A DNA stretch of 64,000 bases from positions 36,031,648 to 36,095,647 of the forward strand of contig NC_092673.1 in assembly GCF_964355755.1 (NCBI RefSeq). The letters run 5' to 3'. Origin of the DNA: Antedon mediterranea. Taxonomy: Eukaryota; Echinodermata; Crinoidea; Comatulida; Antedonidae. Positions 44,985 to 57,400 of the stretch are shown here, in pieces. Under the pieces are notes generated by a model, which saw only the letters and a program-made list of their open reading frames with translations, was not told the origin of the DNA and made no database searches. The position numbers and the translations under genes were made by a program. Positions within the stretch are counted from its first letter, which is position 1, and the number at the start of each line of letters is the position of its first letter.

Positions 44985-45900
44985 CTAACCCTGCTGAAGA
45001 TGGTACGGTATGTAACAAGTATATGGCGTAGACCAACAGGAAAGTATCGTATTTAAATGCTAACCCTGCTGAAGATGGTATGTAACAAGTATATGGCGTA
45101 GACCAACAGGAAAGTATCGTATTTAAATGCTAACCCTGCTGAAGATGGTACGGTATGTAACAAGTATATGGCGTAGACCAACAGGAAAGTATCGTATTTA
45201 AATGCTAACCCTGCTGAAGATGGTATGTAACAAGTATATGGCGTAGACCAACAGGAAAGTATCGTATTTAAATGGTAACCCTGCTGAAGATGGTATGTAA
45301 CAAGTATATGGCGTAGACCAACAGGAAAGTATCGTATTTAAATGCTAACCCTGCTGAAGATGGTATGTAACAAGTATATGGCGTAGACCAACAGGAAAGT
45401 ATCGTATTTAAATGGTAACCCTGCTGAAGATGGTATGTAACAAGTATATGGCGTAGACCAACAGGAAAGTATCGTATTTAAATGCTAACCCTGCTGAAGA
45501 TGGTATGTAACAAGTATATGGCGTAGACCAACAGGAAAGTATCGTATTTAAATGGTAACCCTGCTGAAGATGGTATGTAACAAGTATATGGCGTAGACCA
45601 ACAGGAAAGTATCGTATTTAAATGCTAACCCTGCTGAAGATGGTATGTAACAAGTATATGGCGTAGACCAACAGGAAAGTATCGTATTTAAATGCTAACC
45701 CTGCTGAAGATGGTATGTAACAAGTATATGGCGTAGACCAACAGGAAAGTATCGTATTTAAATGCTAACCCTGCTGAAGATGGTATGTAACAAGTATATG
45801 GCGTAGACCAACAGGAAAGTATCGTATTTAAATGCTAACCCTGCTGAAGATGGTATGTAACAAGTATATGGCGTAGACCAACAGGAAAGTATCGTATTTA
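44985..45900. repeat. 70-bp tandem repeat, 13 copies
   Basis: The unit contains AAATGCTAACCCTGCTGAAG, then GTAACAAGTATATGGCGTAG and ACAGGAAAGTATCGT. Two early copies have a 5-base CGGTA insertion. Some units read GGTAACCC instead of GCTAACCC in an alternating order, which suggests a two-unit amplification step. Confidence 0.95.
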
Positions 45901-47112
45901 AGGTGATGATTTAAAAAAGACATTTTAAATTTATACAATTTAGATGTTTTATCTTCGGATTTGTTTTCCAAAAAAGGGTGAAGTGCACCTACATATTAAT
46001 TGCTAGAACGCGGTATTTTGACAACGTTTTTTTTTAAAGCATTTTGTAGACACGACCAAGACACAATAATAGGTGATTGATACTACAAAACGTTCCTTAA
46101 TTAACGAACATTACATGCATTGTTATGACATAATTAGATTTGTAAAGATAAAAAGCGGGTTTCATTAAATCGGTTCATGTGCATTCTTTAACAATGCATT
46201 GCGTACTGCTGTAGGCCTATTCTATGAGAAACAATAAAATGTCTTTATACTTGATAATAATTGTATTGTAGGGGTGTTAATCTAGTAATTCAATCACAAA
46301 ATGGTCACTTTTCCAAATGGCAGTATTTAATTAGGGGTGTATTACTTCTTTAAAATTGGGTTATACAGGAATTAATGCTTGGCACTCTTTTTTCTCCAAT
46401 TCCAAATGGTTTTTTTTGTACTATATGAGTTCTTAGATAAAGATTTTTGTTTTGTTTTTTCTATGGATATATTATGTTATCACGGTATTCCGAAATATGA
46501 ATAAAATATAACCCAAATGGCAAATATTCATTCATTTTATACATATTCATCCATATACAAATCATACAAAACAAAAAGAGAACAAAAAATCTCTGATACA
46601 CTGCCTTTAATTAGCATTTTAATAATATTTTTACAATTTAAACAATACATTTTACATTCAGCCGGATCATCGATTAAAATGTTCACTTTTTAGAAAGAAC
46701 ATTTGCAGTATATTTTTTCGTCATTAAGTATACGGGTAGCCAACAACTTACGAATGTTTCAAAAGCATTAAATCACAAACACGATACAAAGCAAATTATT
46801 ATAAAATGTAAATCAAATTGTTTAATCTGGTTTCCTTGATGTTTATACGATGAATTTATATTTTATTTTTTAGATATTACAAATTTATGCCTTGTGTGAG
46901 AAATCTTTTCGCTCTATATTAAGTTAAGTCTGCCCTTTTTTTTTCACAATAATTTTTACACTTTTTTTAATTTGTTAAAACCATTTTGATATTTCTTTTT
47001 GATTCGTGTGAATCTTTAGTCATATGTGTTTTACCTTGCTGTACAGTTTTTTATGTTTCTCCTAAGGGAGGTAAATCAATTTAAATTTTTAGGTCTGGAT
47101 AGTCAAACTTAC
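45901..47112. other. Intergenic, nothing recognised
   Basis: AT-rich, no coding or repeat structure supported. Confidence 0.55.
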
Positions 47113-47985
47113 GATTACTGAAAACCCCCAATCATATTATATTCCAAATCTTTCCACTTTTATACACCGGATACTTGAAGTATATAAACTGGCAGTGTAT
47201 TCTAAAATTCTTAATTTAATGTTTATATAATAAGAGCAATTGTAATTATATTTATAGATCTTTCATGGCATTTAAACGCAGTTTATGAAACCAACTTCCG
47301 AATAGTGAAAAAAAAAACAACCATAACATTATATTCCAAATCTTTGCACTTAATACATCAGATACTTGGAGTATATAAACTGGCAGTGTATTCTAAAACC
47401 CAACCATAACATTATATTCCAAATCTTTGCACTTAATACATCAGATACTAGAAGTATATAAACTGGCAGTGTATTCTAAAACCCAACCATAACATTATAT
47501 TCAAAATCTTTGCACTTAATACATCAGATACTTGAAGTATATAAACTGGCAGTGTATTCTAAAACCCAACCATAACATTATATTCCAAATCTTTGCACAT
47601 TAATACATCAGATACTTGGAGTATAACTGGCAGTGTATTCTAAAACCCAACCATAACATTATATTCCAAATCTTTGCACTTAATACATCAGATACTTGGA
47701 GTATATAAACTGGCAGTGTATTCTAAAACCCAACCATAACATTATATTCCAAATCTTTGCACATTAATACATCAGATACTTAGAGTATAACTGGCAGTGT
47801 ATTCTAAAACCCAACCATAACATTATATTCCAAATCTTTGCACTTAATACATCAGATACTTGGAGTATATAAACTGGCAGTGTATTCTAAAACCCAACCA
47901 TAACATTATATTCCAAATCTTTGCACTTAATACATCAGATACTTGGAGTATAACTGGCAGCCAAACGAGTATTCTAAAATAAAAA
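47113..47985. repeat. About 83-bp tandem repeat, about 9 copies, carrying TATA-box-like motifs
   Basis: The unit contains CATAACATTATATTCCAAAT, CTTAATACATCAGATACTTG and GTATATAAACTGGCAGTGTA. One diverged copy lies at 47113-47211, the rest at 47310-47985. The array ends about 490 bp upstream of the Not start codon. Confidence 0.93.
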
Positions 47986-48312
47986 TTAAAACTTCTTAAT
48001 TTTAAATTTATATAGTAAGAGCAATTGTAAATTATATTTATTTAAGATAATTTTATGAAACAATTTTACGTTTAATTTTCCACCAAGTACAGAGTGTAAT
48101 TATAATGGCGGTTTCATTGGTTTTTGTTATATTGATACTTGTGTCTATTGTGTTGTTGTGATTCGTTAATTGGTTCAAACGTGCCTATCAATTCACGCTA
48201 ACTAATGGGCGTGAATGATCATCGAATTAACAAGTTGCAAACACAATCAAAAGCACTTCTTTGAAGTCCACCTACTCCTTTATTTTGCATAATTACTCAG
48301 ATACAATTGTTC

Positions 48313-48388
48313 CGATTGGTTCGTGCTATAAAGTACGCCCCGATTTAACCAATGAGAATCGCTGACAAGTTAAAGAGAGCGTATATAA
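48313..48388 (+). promoter_or_regulatory. Not gene core promoter (CCAAT boxes and TATA box)
   Basis: TATATAA at 48382-48388 is about 90 bases before the start codon. Upstream are an inverted CCAAT (ATTGG, about 48315) and a direct CCAAT (about 48351). Transcription would begin near 48412, giving a short 5' UTR. Confidence 0.65.
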
Positions 48389-48476
48389 TTGTGAAAGTTT
48401 CATCAACAAGTACACTTGATTTCTCTCTGCGTTTACTGAACAACGTCTATTAGAAACTTACATTAGTATTTTAAAA

Positions 48477-50989
48477 ATGTTGAATCAGGATTTAGCAGCG
48501 ACAGGAGGAGCCATTCGTGGACCATCGATGCGTTCTCATCATCAGCATAGAAATGCATATTTTTATCATCCATACCAACTTTCAGCAGCAAACCATTACC
48601 AGAGTTCTAAAGTACCAAAGTTTAAACCAACACACAGTGTTTCTACAGAATCAACCTTTACCATGAAGAGGCCTTCATCTTTCACGATTGATGCAATCTT
48701 AGGACTGAATAAAGAACGACATGCACCAAAGATGAATGACAATATTACATTTGGTAATGGTTATGTGTACGATCGTAGAGTCGCTTCATCTATTAGAATT
48801 CCACATTATCCTGTTGTATCAAGAGGACAGATTATGTACGAAAAACCGTCGCCAAACTCTCCAGCTGAGAAAGATCACATCAGAGACTTTACACACAAAT
48901 CACTGGATATCTGGGACATCTGCTCACAAAAAGTAACACAACCTGGTAGGTTATTTATTTTATTACAAATTCATTAAAAGTTACTCTGTTTCGCTTGCCA
49001 GTAGTGTAGATCCTATTTTATCGTATTTAGTATGCATTATCAACCGAAGCTTTATAAAAACCTTTATAAATAATGCAGATGTTGTTGTTAGCAGTGAAGG
49101 AATGTATAATACAGAATCTAATTCAAATATGTTTGATCTGTGTAAATCAAATTGTACAATGTTTACACATGAATTATTATTTTAAGGAAATTCATCCAGT
49201 AAAATCATTGATACGATCTTATTAACATAGATAAGTCCAGGGCGGGGTTAGGGTTAGATAAGTCCAGGGCGGGTCCAGAGAAGAGTAAAATTACACTCTT
49301 CACTGATAAGTACTGCAGGCTTATTTATGTTTTTAATTTTAATAATGGAACAACATAACGATAATTAATTATGTACCTTTTTGAACACCGCTCTGACGTT
49401 AAAGTACAATATCATACCAATATGTGTTACCGACTTGCCAACGGGATTAAGTTTTTAAACATTACAAAATCCCCCAGTGCTCTTTAAACACTGGAGTAAA
49501 CACTTACCTACCGCGGTATACCGTTTGATAATTAAGCTCTGTTGTTACGCTTCTAGTGTCTATAAAACGGATAATATATTAAGTAATATAGGTTGGTCCT
49601 ATTTATCGGCGGTGTAAGCGTTTGGTCGGTAACCAATTCTTTAAGTACACGAACTTAATGTTTCGGATAATGAGACAAAACTAATCGTCAATACACCTGG
49701 GCGATTAAGAACAACGCGACGATGAACGATCCATTATATGTACAGGTGCAAATTAATTAACTTTCGGTTTATTAGAGGACTTTCGGCATTATTCGGTTAT
49801 TTTTGTTAAGGAATTATCCAATTGGGGTGTTGAAAATCTCTCTATATTCCTAAGCGTTCAGGTATTAAGAAGACTAAACTTGTATTTACATTTAATTAAA
49901 CATTTGGTAAAGCCTCATTGTCATCTTCGACACTGTGCAGATTCGAGGTAAATTAAATAAGTTTGCTGCTCAGTTAAAAGTGTTAATACATGTATTGTTC
50001 TCGTCTATTTTGGAGCTAAACGTCTAATTCATGGTTTTATTTAGTGGACTTTAGTACTTATAATTCTACAGCGAAGAAGCCGCGATCAAAGTAAATTACT
50101 TGCCGCTAAATGGCATCAGCGGTAACACCTTCTTTGAATAATCAAAGGATGTACTAAAAGTTAACGACACTCTTTTCATTTCAATTCGTACACCCTTTTA
50201 GACCTCATGTTCAATATAAATGAACCGCTGAGTTAGGAGTATTTATCTTAAGCTTTAAATGACTACATCTTCTTAGCCACATCCACTAAATGTTGAATTA
50301 CAAAGTTATAATTCATATAATAAAAATGAAATTGTTATTGCTATTTCAGAAACTAGAATACAAGAACCAGACTGGATGAAATCAACAAGTGGGCAATTAA
50401 AGTCAAAACGCATTCGTACAATATTCACTCAAAACCAGCTAGACAGTCTGGAACAAGAGTTTACCCGTCAACAATATATGGTTGGATCTGAAAGACTTTA
50501 CTTGGCATCAACGTTAAATCTATCAGAATCTCAGGTGTGTAGATGATCTATTTTTAACCAATAAATCATATCACGTTCTTATTTTTTTGTTTCTGCAAAA
50601 TGTCATAGTTTTAATTTTTTAAATCAAGTTTTAACAATTTTATTTTTAGCACACCTTTGATCTTTTTATCACTTAAATTCTTATTTAAAAAAAATGATAT
50701 GTGTAAAATAATGTATTACCAAAGGAAACAGTAAAGACTCTTTCTAATATTAAGTACTTTATTTAGAAAGTTCTAAAACCATTGTAAACTTATCGAGATG
50801 TGTTTTGTTTCTCAATAGGTGAAAGTATGGTTCCAAAACAGACGAATAAAGTGGAGAAAACAGAATTTTGAAAAACAACAAGCAAAACTAGCTAAGATCC
50901 GGGCACTTCAAAATATGCGAGAAAGTGACGGAGAAACGTCAAATTGTTCAGAAACAGAAACAGACGACAGAGAATATCAGAATAACTAA
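48477..50989 (+). CDS. Not: Not-family homeobox transcription factor (3 exons)
   Basis: Exons 48477-48945, 50350-50534 and 50819-50989, with GT/AG borders in phase, give 274 residues. The N-terminal region carries an Eh1-type motif [10 protein letters not shown] (68-77), used by repressors to recruit Groucho/TLE. The homeodomain covers about 175-234: [37 protein letters not shown], and helix 3 [15 protein letters not shown] with Gln at position 50. The intron after homeodomain residue 44 splits helices 2 and 3. QQYMVG and [10 protein letters not shown] are characteristic of the Not/NOTO family, which acts in notochord or axial tissue in chordates and in embryonic patterning in echinoderms. 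The C-terminal tail is acidic and Ser/Glu-rich. The start is the first ATG after the predicted TATA-driven start. Confidence 0.92.
48946..50349 (+). other. Not intron 1
   Basis: AT-rich. A small duplication around 49226-49275 (GTCCAGGGCGGG twice with TTAGGGTTAG between) is the only structure seen. No coding sequence. Confidence 0.6.
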
Positions 50990-51019
50990 AAGTGCAACAT
51001 TTACACAGAACATTATTTA

Positions 51020-51262
51020 AATAAATTGTACAAAAACATAGACAATATTATATTGAAAAGATGGCCAACCGTCTGCATTATTTTGAGGGGAATATTTGTA
51101 AAAAAAAAAGTATTGTAGTTAATAATAATGTTGGTATTTATTATTAACAAAATATGTTGTAAATATATTATCGATGTGAACATCCAACCAAGAGTGGCTA
51201 CTTAAGTTTGTACTTAATTAGACCCATTTTGTGGTTACGGCACATGATTTTACAAAAATAAA
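51020..51262 (+). terminator. Not polyadenylation signals
   Basis: AATAAA at 51020-51025 and again at 51257-51262, 31 and 268 bases after the stop. The second has the more usual spacing for a 3' UTR. Confidence 0.5.
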
Positions 51263-53370
51263 ATACGAACATAAATAATGACATTTGTAAACATTTTTGT
51301 ATCGATGCACTCTTGACGGACACACCCAAACGACACCAAACACAATATCACAGGTCTACTTGTTATTTATGAGTCAGTATATTTGTATGTTGGTAAATAT
51401 TATATTTTATTAGCACTACAAAAACAAATTGGTGATTATAATGATAATATAAAAACACATGTTGTAATACAGGTTAGATCATTATGGGAAAATACGTCAC
51501 ACATAAACTCACTATATTGACTGATTAAAAGCTGATCAAATACACATTAGAAATAATATTGATTTATTTATTACCGTCATTTATTTAAATCTCATAAAAC
51601 AAGAAAATCCATCCCATATTGCAATCCTGTTGCATCATATTCCGCAGCGGTTACACATAAATTATTACCAGAAACCTCATTTATATGCTTTCGGAAAAGT
51701 ATAAATAATAAATAATATAATAAAAATATTAATTATTACCAAGCCTTCGCGTGTTATATAATTTGTATAAGACGGAGGATTTGGATCAATGTCATATTTT
51801 GGGGGAATTTATTCATAAACGAACAAGAGTTGGATTGAAAAAAGTTAATATATGTTGAAATGGAGTTATTTAATTACCAATAATAGTTCGTACGGACGGC
51901 ACAATTTATTTCACTACGATCATGATGCGAAAGATAAATACATACAAATAAATGACAGTATTGATATAAGTTATGATCAGGAATGACAATAACATATCAG
52001 CATTCTGGTTGTCAATATTGACTGAAACAACAAGATCTTCTCAGATATTGACTTATTATATATAATTAATTAAAAAAAGGTGTCATTGTCTTGGTATTAG
52101 CAGCTACTAAAGCATGGTTAGTGTGAAAGGCCACGCTGTCGTCGTTGATGGTGATACTTTGTAAATATTGATGTTGAGACAGGCCTAGACTTAGGAGGAG
52201 GAGGAGGAGGAGGGCAATACCCTGAGTGCTACTCTTTAGTAATGGCAATGAGGAGGGCAATACCATGAGTGCTACTCTTTAGTAATGACAATTATTAATT
52301 AAATTTTTTATATATTCTGTATATTTTATATTCATTTTTAACTTGTATTAAGTTGTATGTTACAGGGATTGCGGACACAAATGTGTTATGGCGCTCTGTT
52401 GCTGTCGCAATCCCTGGACCGCTTGTTGTCGAATAAAGAAATGAAAAAATGAAATGAAATGAAACATTGGTTATAGGCCTACTTTTAAAAAGGACAACAA
52501 CGATTCTTCTTATGCCTATTTCTTCGTTAAAACACACATATAGCATTAAAAACCTACTCAAAAATATTTAAAAGCATGATTCAATTATTTAAAACCTGCA
52601 GTGGCCTTTATTCCTAGTTGAGTATTTGGATTAACCACGTTAGATTCATTAGTAGCTACTCATCTTTTACTCGATGCTAGGGACAACGCTTACGTCCTAT
52701 TCATGTTTTGTCTTTCTATGTATACAACAGTTAATAACACATTACAAAGACGAATGATTTCATAATGGGCAAAAGAGGGATTATGTAACAATATTGTCAT
52801 AAGTTGCATCATTAATTATTTTAGTCTGATTGAATCAAGATACAATAGTAAACCTAAAGAGAGTTTTTATGGAGTGCGTTAATTGCGTCATTAATAAATA
52901 TAATGTAACATAACATAGTATTAGCGTTCATAATCAGAGGCCTTGATATTGCCGCACATTGTTACGCCGTTCATAATCAGAGGAGGCCTTGATATTGCCG
53001 CACATTGTTACGCTGTTCCAACTAAGACAACTCAAATCAGGAACAAATCAATGGAATAATTCCTGCAACATATTTCACTTCAGCGCGCATGCGTCAAATG
53101 GTCAAAATATTACTATCCCGTCTAAAGTTTACGCCTGTGTTTTGTTTTGAGTTATAAAATGAAAAATATTAATGAATCATAATCATTGAACCAATTGTAT
53201 ATTATTTGTTTCGTTGGGATGTGGCATTATGTTTAGTTCTTGGGATTCGTAACTTTGTGTGGCAAATTCTACTATACTGTATAATATAAATGATTATTAA
53301 CATTATTAATGTTTAACTATTACTATATATTTTACGTAAAATGTAATGTATAGTCTAATATTTCTTTAGT
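51263..53370. other. Intergenic between Not and the KNDC1-like gene
   Basis: AT-rich. It contains a GGA microsatellite (52193-52211), a 36-bp duplication (52212-52290), a LINE or SINE tail (52300-52475) and a 45-bp duplication (52925-53016). No gene is supported. Confidence 0.6.
52300..52475 (+). mobile_element. Retroposon 3' end with hairpin and ATGAA tail
   Basis: CAGGGATTGCG (52363-52373) pairs perfectly with CGCAATCCCTG (52406-52416). AATAAAG and an ATGAA microsatellite follow (52432-52465). This is the usual look of a truncated LINE/SINE 3' end. Confidence 0.6.
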
Positions 53371-53379
53371 GTTTGTAAC

Positions 53380-53597
53380 TGGAAACAGTCTTATTCACAG
53401 TACTGCGAAGTTGGTAGACTACGACTCTTATTTGAAAGAGGGCGCTAAACAACATTTTAGAGTAGCAGCACTGTGCTTTCAGTTGGTAGTAAATAAAGAC
53501 GAGCGTGATGATTGTCTTGAACTTAAGTCTGTAGAAGAAGAAAAAGAAATGGTAAAGCGGCCATGTAAAAACGGAATAAATATCACGCTAAGGTACT
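53380..53597 (+). other. Unrecognised open stretch, possible exon
   Basis: A less AT-rich patch with an open plus-strand frame (VDYDSYLKEGAKQHFRVAAL, then Glu/Lys-rich). It has TTTAG and CACAG acceptor-like sites before it and CTAAGGTACT after. Its phase does not fit the next KNDC1-like exon, so it may be an upstream exon with another partner or chance. I do not recognise the peptide. Confidence 0.25.
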
Positions 53598-54409
53598 AGA
53601 AGAAGTAGACACACATTTATACCAACAAAAACGAAAACAAACCGAATATTTATTCTGGTAATCCTTTAGGCCTGTCGTCGGTCAACATCCAGGTACCACA
53701 AATGATGACCACCACCACACACAGGATTACACACACAAGAAGGTGCTTATCTGCATGCTGTGAGTAACTCTTTATTACTACTCTACTACTACTACTACTA
53801 CTACTACTACTGCATGACGCTGAATGATGGTTTATGCTCAAGGCAAATGATTGAGTCCAGAGATTCAATTTCCAATACAAAACATTATAAAAAGGCCTAT
53901 ATAAATTTAACAATTTTGCCGTGTCCGTACGGTTTGCTTGGTCAGAATATGTAAAAGTAAAACTGAGTTGTCAATTTTAACAGAATTCAGAAATGTAAAT
54001 ACAGTAATCTACAGAACAAAGTGACATGAAAAAGTGTATTTTATAGATGATCAGGATTTTACATTTGTACCGTCAGAATAAGTACATTACAGTGCAAGAT
54101 TTGGTGCAAGTTCATAAACAGTTTATCCTTGTTTAAACATGATGCCTACACTAAGCGTAGATCACACTGTCAACAAACGTTTCAAGTGCATTGTATGATG
54201 CAATAAGTGTTTTACTGTACACACAAGGAATATCTCTTTCATCGTTAGTGTACGGCATTCAATGTTTTTCTTTGAGAATTGAAGAATATATGTTATAGAC
54301 ATTGCAAATTGAACTTCAACATTAATAGTCAAATAACAATGTTATGTTGCAGAATATAAAATCTGTGGAAAAATCATTAAAAAAAGTAAGAATGTTATAA
54401 AGTTGGTTT
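53598..54409. other. Upstream region of the KNDC1-like gene
   Basis: Contains a TAC trinucleotide microsatellite (53775-53812). Nothing else is recognised. Confidence 0.55.
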
Positions 54410-57400
54410 ATGATGAAATCATCCTGCATTCCAGGTTTTACACCTCAGCTTTCCCCTCTACAGGAGGAAGAAGAATTGAATGTTCTTTCAGATATTTTAT
54501 ATTCTCATGGTAGACGTCTTCTTGAAGATGAATTATGGGCAGTTTGTAAAGAGAGCGTTGTATCATTAAAATCAATTGAAGGTACAAAAGGAAGATTTAG
54601 AACAATATACCTGTGTCCAGAAACCATAGCTTTTAGCAAAGATGGAGCAATTACTTACAAACCAGCAAGTAAGTTTTAAATATCTTTAATTTATACATAA
54701 CAAAAATTATTATTTGAAAATAATGGCTTGCATAATAAAAGGAACCTTGGGACATGTTTATTTGCCACCAAAGATGTTGACTAAATACCAACACAATACG
54801 TTTAAAGTGAGACAAATTTTTTTCTGAAAGATGATACTTGATATACAAATAGAACAGCTTGAAACTTTTACCTTTTGTGAAGAACAGCTTGACAAAAAGG
54901 ATTTTTGTTACGCCGCTATAGATACATTGAAACTTATACATGGTTACCATAGCATTAAAGTCTTTGTTTTGATTGGCAAATAAAGTCTATTATTATTGCT
55001 TACTTATTTTTCTAGGTAGGTTTCAGTTGGTTTCTCGTTGTGTTGTTTCTCGTAAATTGGTTTTCTACAATAAATCATATTATTTTCAATTTATATTTTT
55101 TAGCAATTTATTCTTGTTGTTATGATACAGTTTTTTGCTTGATGTGTCATCTTTTCTTTTCAATTTTGTTATCATTTATTATTCATGAATTTGTCAGCTG
55201 ACGGTGGTAATAGAACAGTGAGCTTGTCTACTAAAAATGAAAGTTAGTAGCATAACATTTTGTGGAAGTTAGTAGCATAACATTTTGTGGAAGTTAGTAG
55301 CATAACATTTTGTGGAAGTTTAGATTTTAATTTAAACTATGGTTTTGATGATGCATTGTCTTTTTATGGTTCTATTAAGACCAACTCTAAGAAACCCACT
55401 CTAATACCAATCTTTTTACAACAGATTATATGGAGGTTTCGTTGATATGCTTGATTGGTTTCAGTTGAAGTCGGCAAAAAGTAGCTTTTTTAATCAATAT
55501 TTATTAGGAGTAATCTTTTATTAGTAAAGATTAGTTGTTATTTACCATGCATGGCAGCACATACTACCCATGCTATTCTTCTCTTATGAGTGGGTCCTAT
55601 TGATTACTTGGCTTCTTCTCTTATGATCAAAGTTCTTAATTGTTCAAAATAGTGTACTTAGCATTCTAAGAAAACAGCTAAGTATTGACAATCAATAGCA
55701 ACAAACAAACATGGGTTAAATGAACATGTACAACTTTTGTTTGCTTTTCTAAACATACTACCACCTTGGATAAGAGACATTATCAAGTATGCTAATCATG
55801 AATAGAGTGACAGTTATAACATGGCAGTCAGTAGTCATTAAAGGTAACAACAAGTAATAACTTATGAAATGTTTGCTCAGACTACTTTTTTGTCATCAGG
55901 AATTATCATTTTGAGAATTCTATGTGGATGTTTTAAGTGATTTAAATTGTAAGTATTCAATTTGTTAAAACTAAGAATTTGGATGGTAATTTCAAAGCAG
56001 TTTCTATACATAATCAGTTACTATAGCAAATTGTGGAGCACATTGTACCAAAAGATAAATTATTTTATGTCCTACATAAAGGGGTTTCTAATACAAAAAA
56101 TCCCAATTATTATCATATCAGTGTGTATCCAACAAGATGGTTGCCTTCAATAGGCAATATTAATGTCTTAGTTGATTATAAATATTTACATTTTTGTTAA
56201 ATTTATGAGAAAATATATTGAATGTTCTTGTTTTCAATTTGTTTTAATTTCATAAACTTTTGTCAAGATTGTGAAGATAGTGAATACCTGCCCCCAGAAT
56301 ATGAAATATGTGGTGCATCTTTTGAGGTAATTTTGTATTTTATATTATTATCCATGGGCAACAAACAAACAAAGTATAATATTCAATGTTGTTGTATACT
56401 TAAGATGTATTGTCCTCCAAAAACATAAAAAATGATGATTAATAAATCAGACTTTAAATAGGCCATTTTGCAGTTTTAATAATGTTATTCACTTCTGTAA
56501 AAAAAAATAGAAACAAATATTATTTCACTTGTAAAAAGACAAAATAAATGTTTAATTTTAACCAAAAACCATTTTCTGATGACAGTTAAATATTTTTTGC
56601 TTTAAATTGCATTTGTATCAGGTAAATAATTTTTGGTCAAAGTGAATAACTTTAACTAATAATAATATTATTATGTGACATTAAAATGGCATATTAAACA
56701 AAAAATCGAAAAAAAAATGTGTTAGGGGGACAATATATCTTTAATAAATGCAGCTATAGATTTCTAATGTTTGTACACTGGAGTCTAATTGTGTTTCAAT
56801 GAATACTAAACATCAATAACAATCTCAGCTTGGTAAAGTAGGTTTCCTGTTTTTTGACATCATTGATCATCACATAATCCTGTATCATCTGATTGCATTC
56901 ATGAGAAAGTGTTTCTTGTTGCGAGTAATAGTAACCTTGCATTTTATTATTGAATCTGCAAATAGAAACTGTCAAATGTGAGGGAAAGATTTTGACATAA
57001 ATATATATTGATCTGAGTGTACGAGAACTGTGAAGAATGCTGTGTGTAAACAACCATATCTATTAGAGAATATGTGCATTGTACGTAGAGTAATATACAA
57101 TCGTAGCAGCTTTACAATTTAGAATTGTGTGAACACAACTCTTTGGTACTGCAGGCATGTAGTTGAATTATGGAACACACTCTATTTGACTCAAGTATTT
57201 CACTTCCTTCTTGCTGTTTATTTATCTGAAAATCAACTTGTGAATCAATTTGCTGATTAATTGTTTCTGGATAAAAATAGAAAATCTACACCTGCTAATT
57301 GCTGATTGCTGTTATTTTTGGGACCTGAGTTAATTAGATTTTTATTCTAGATAGGACAGAAGAATGATTTTTTTAACAATTGATTTGAGAAATTACAGTG

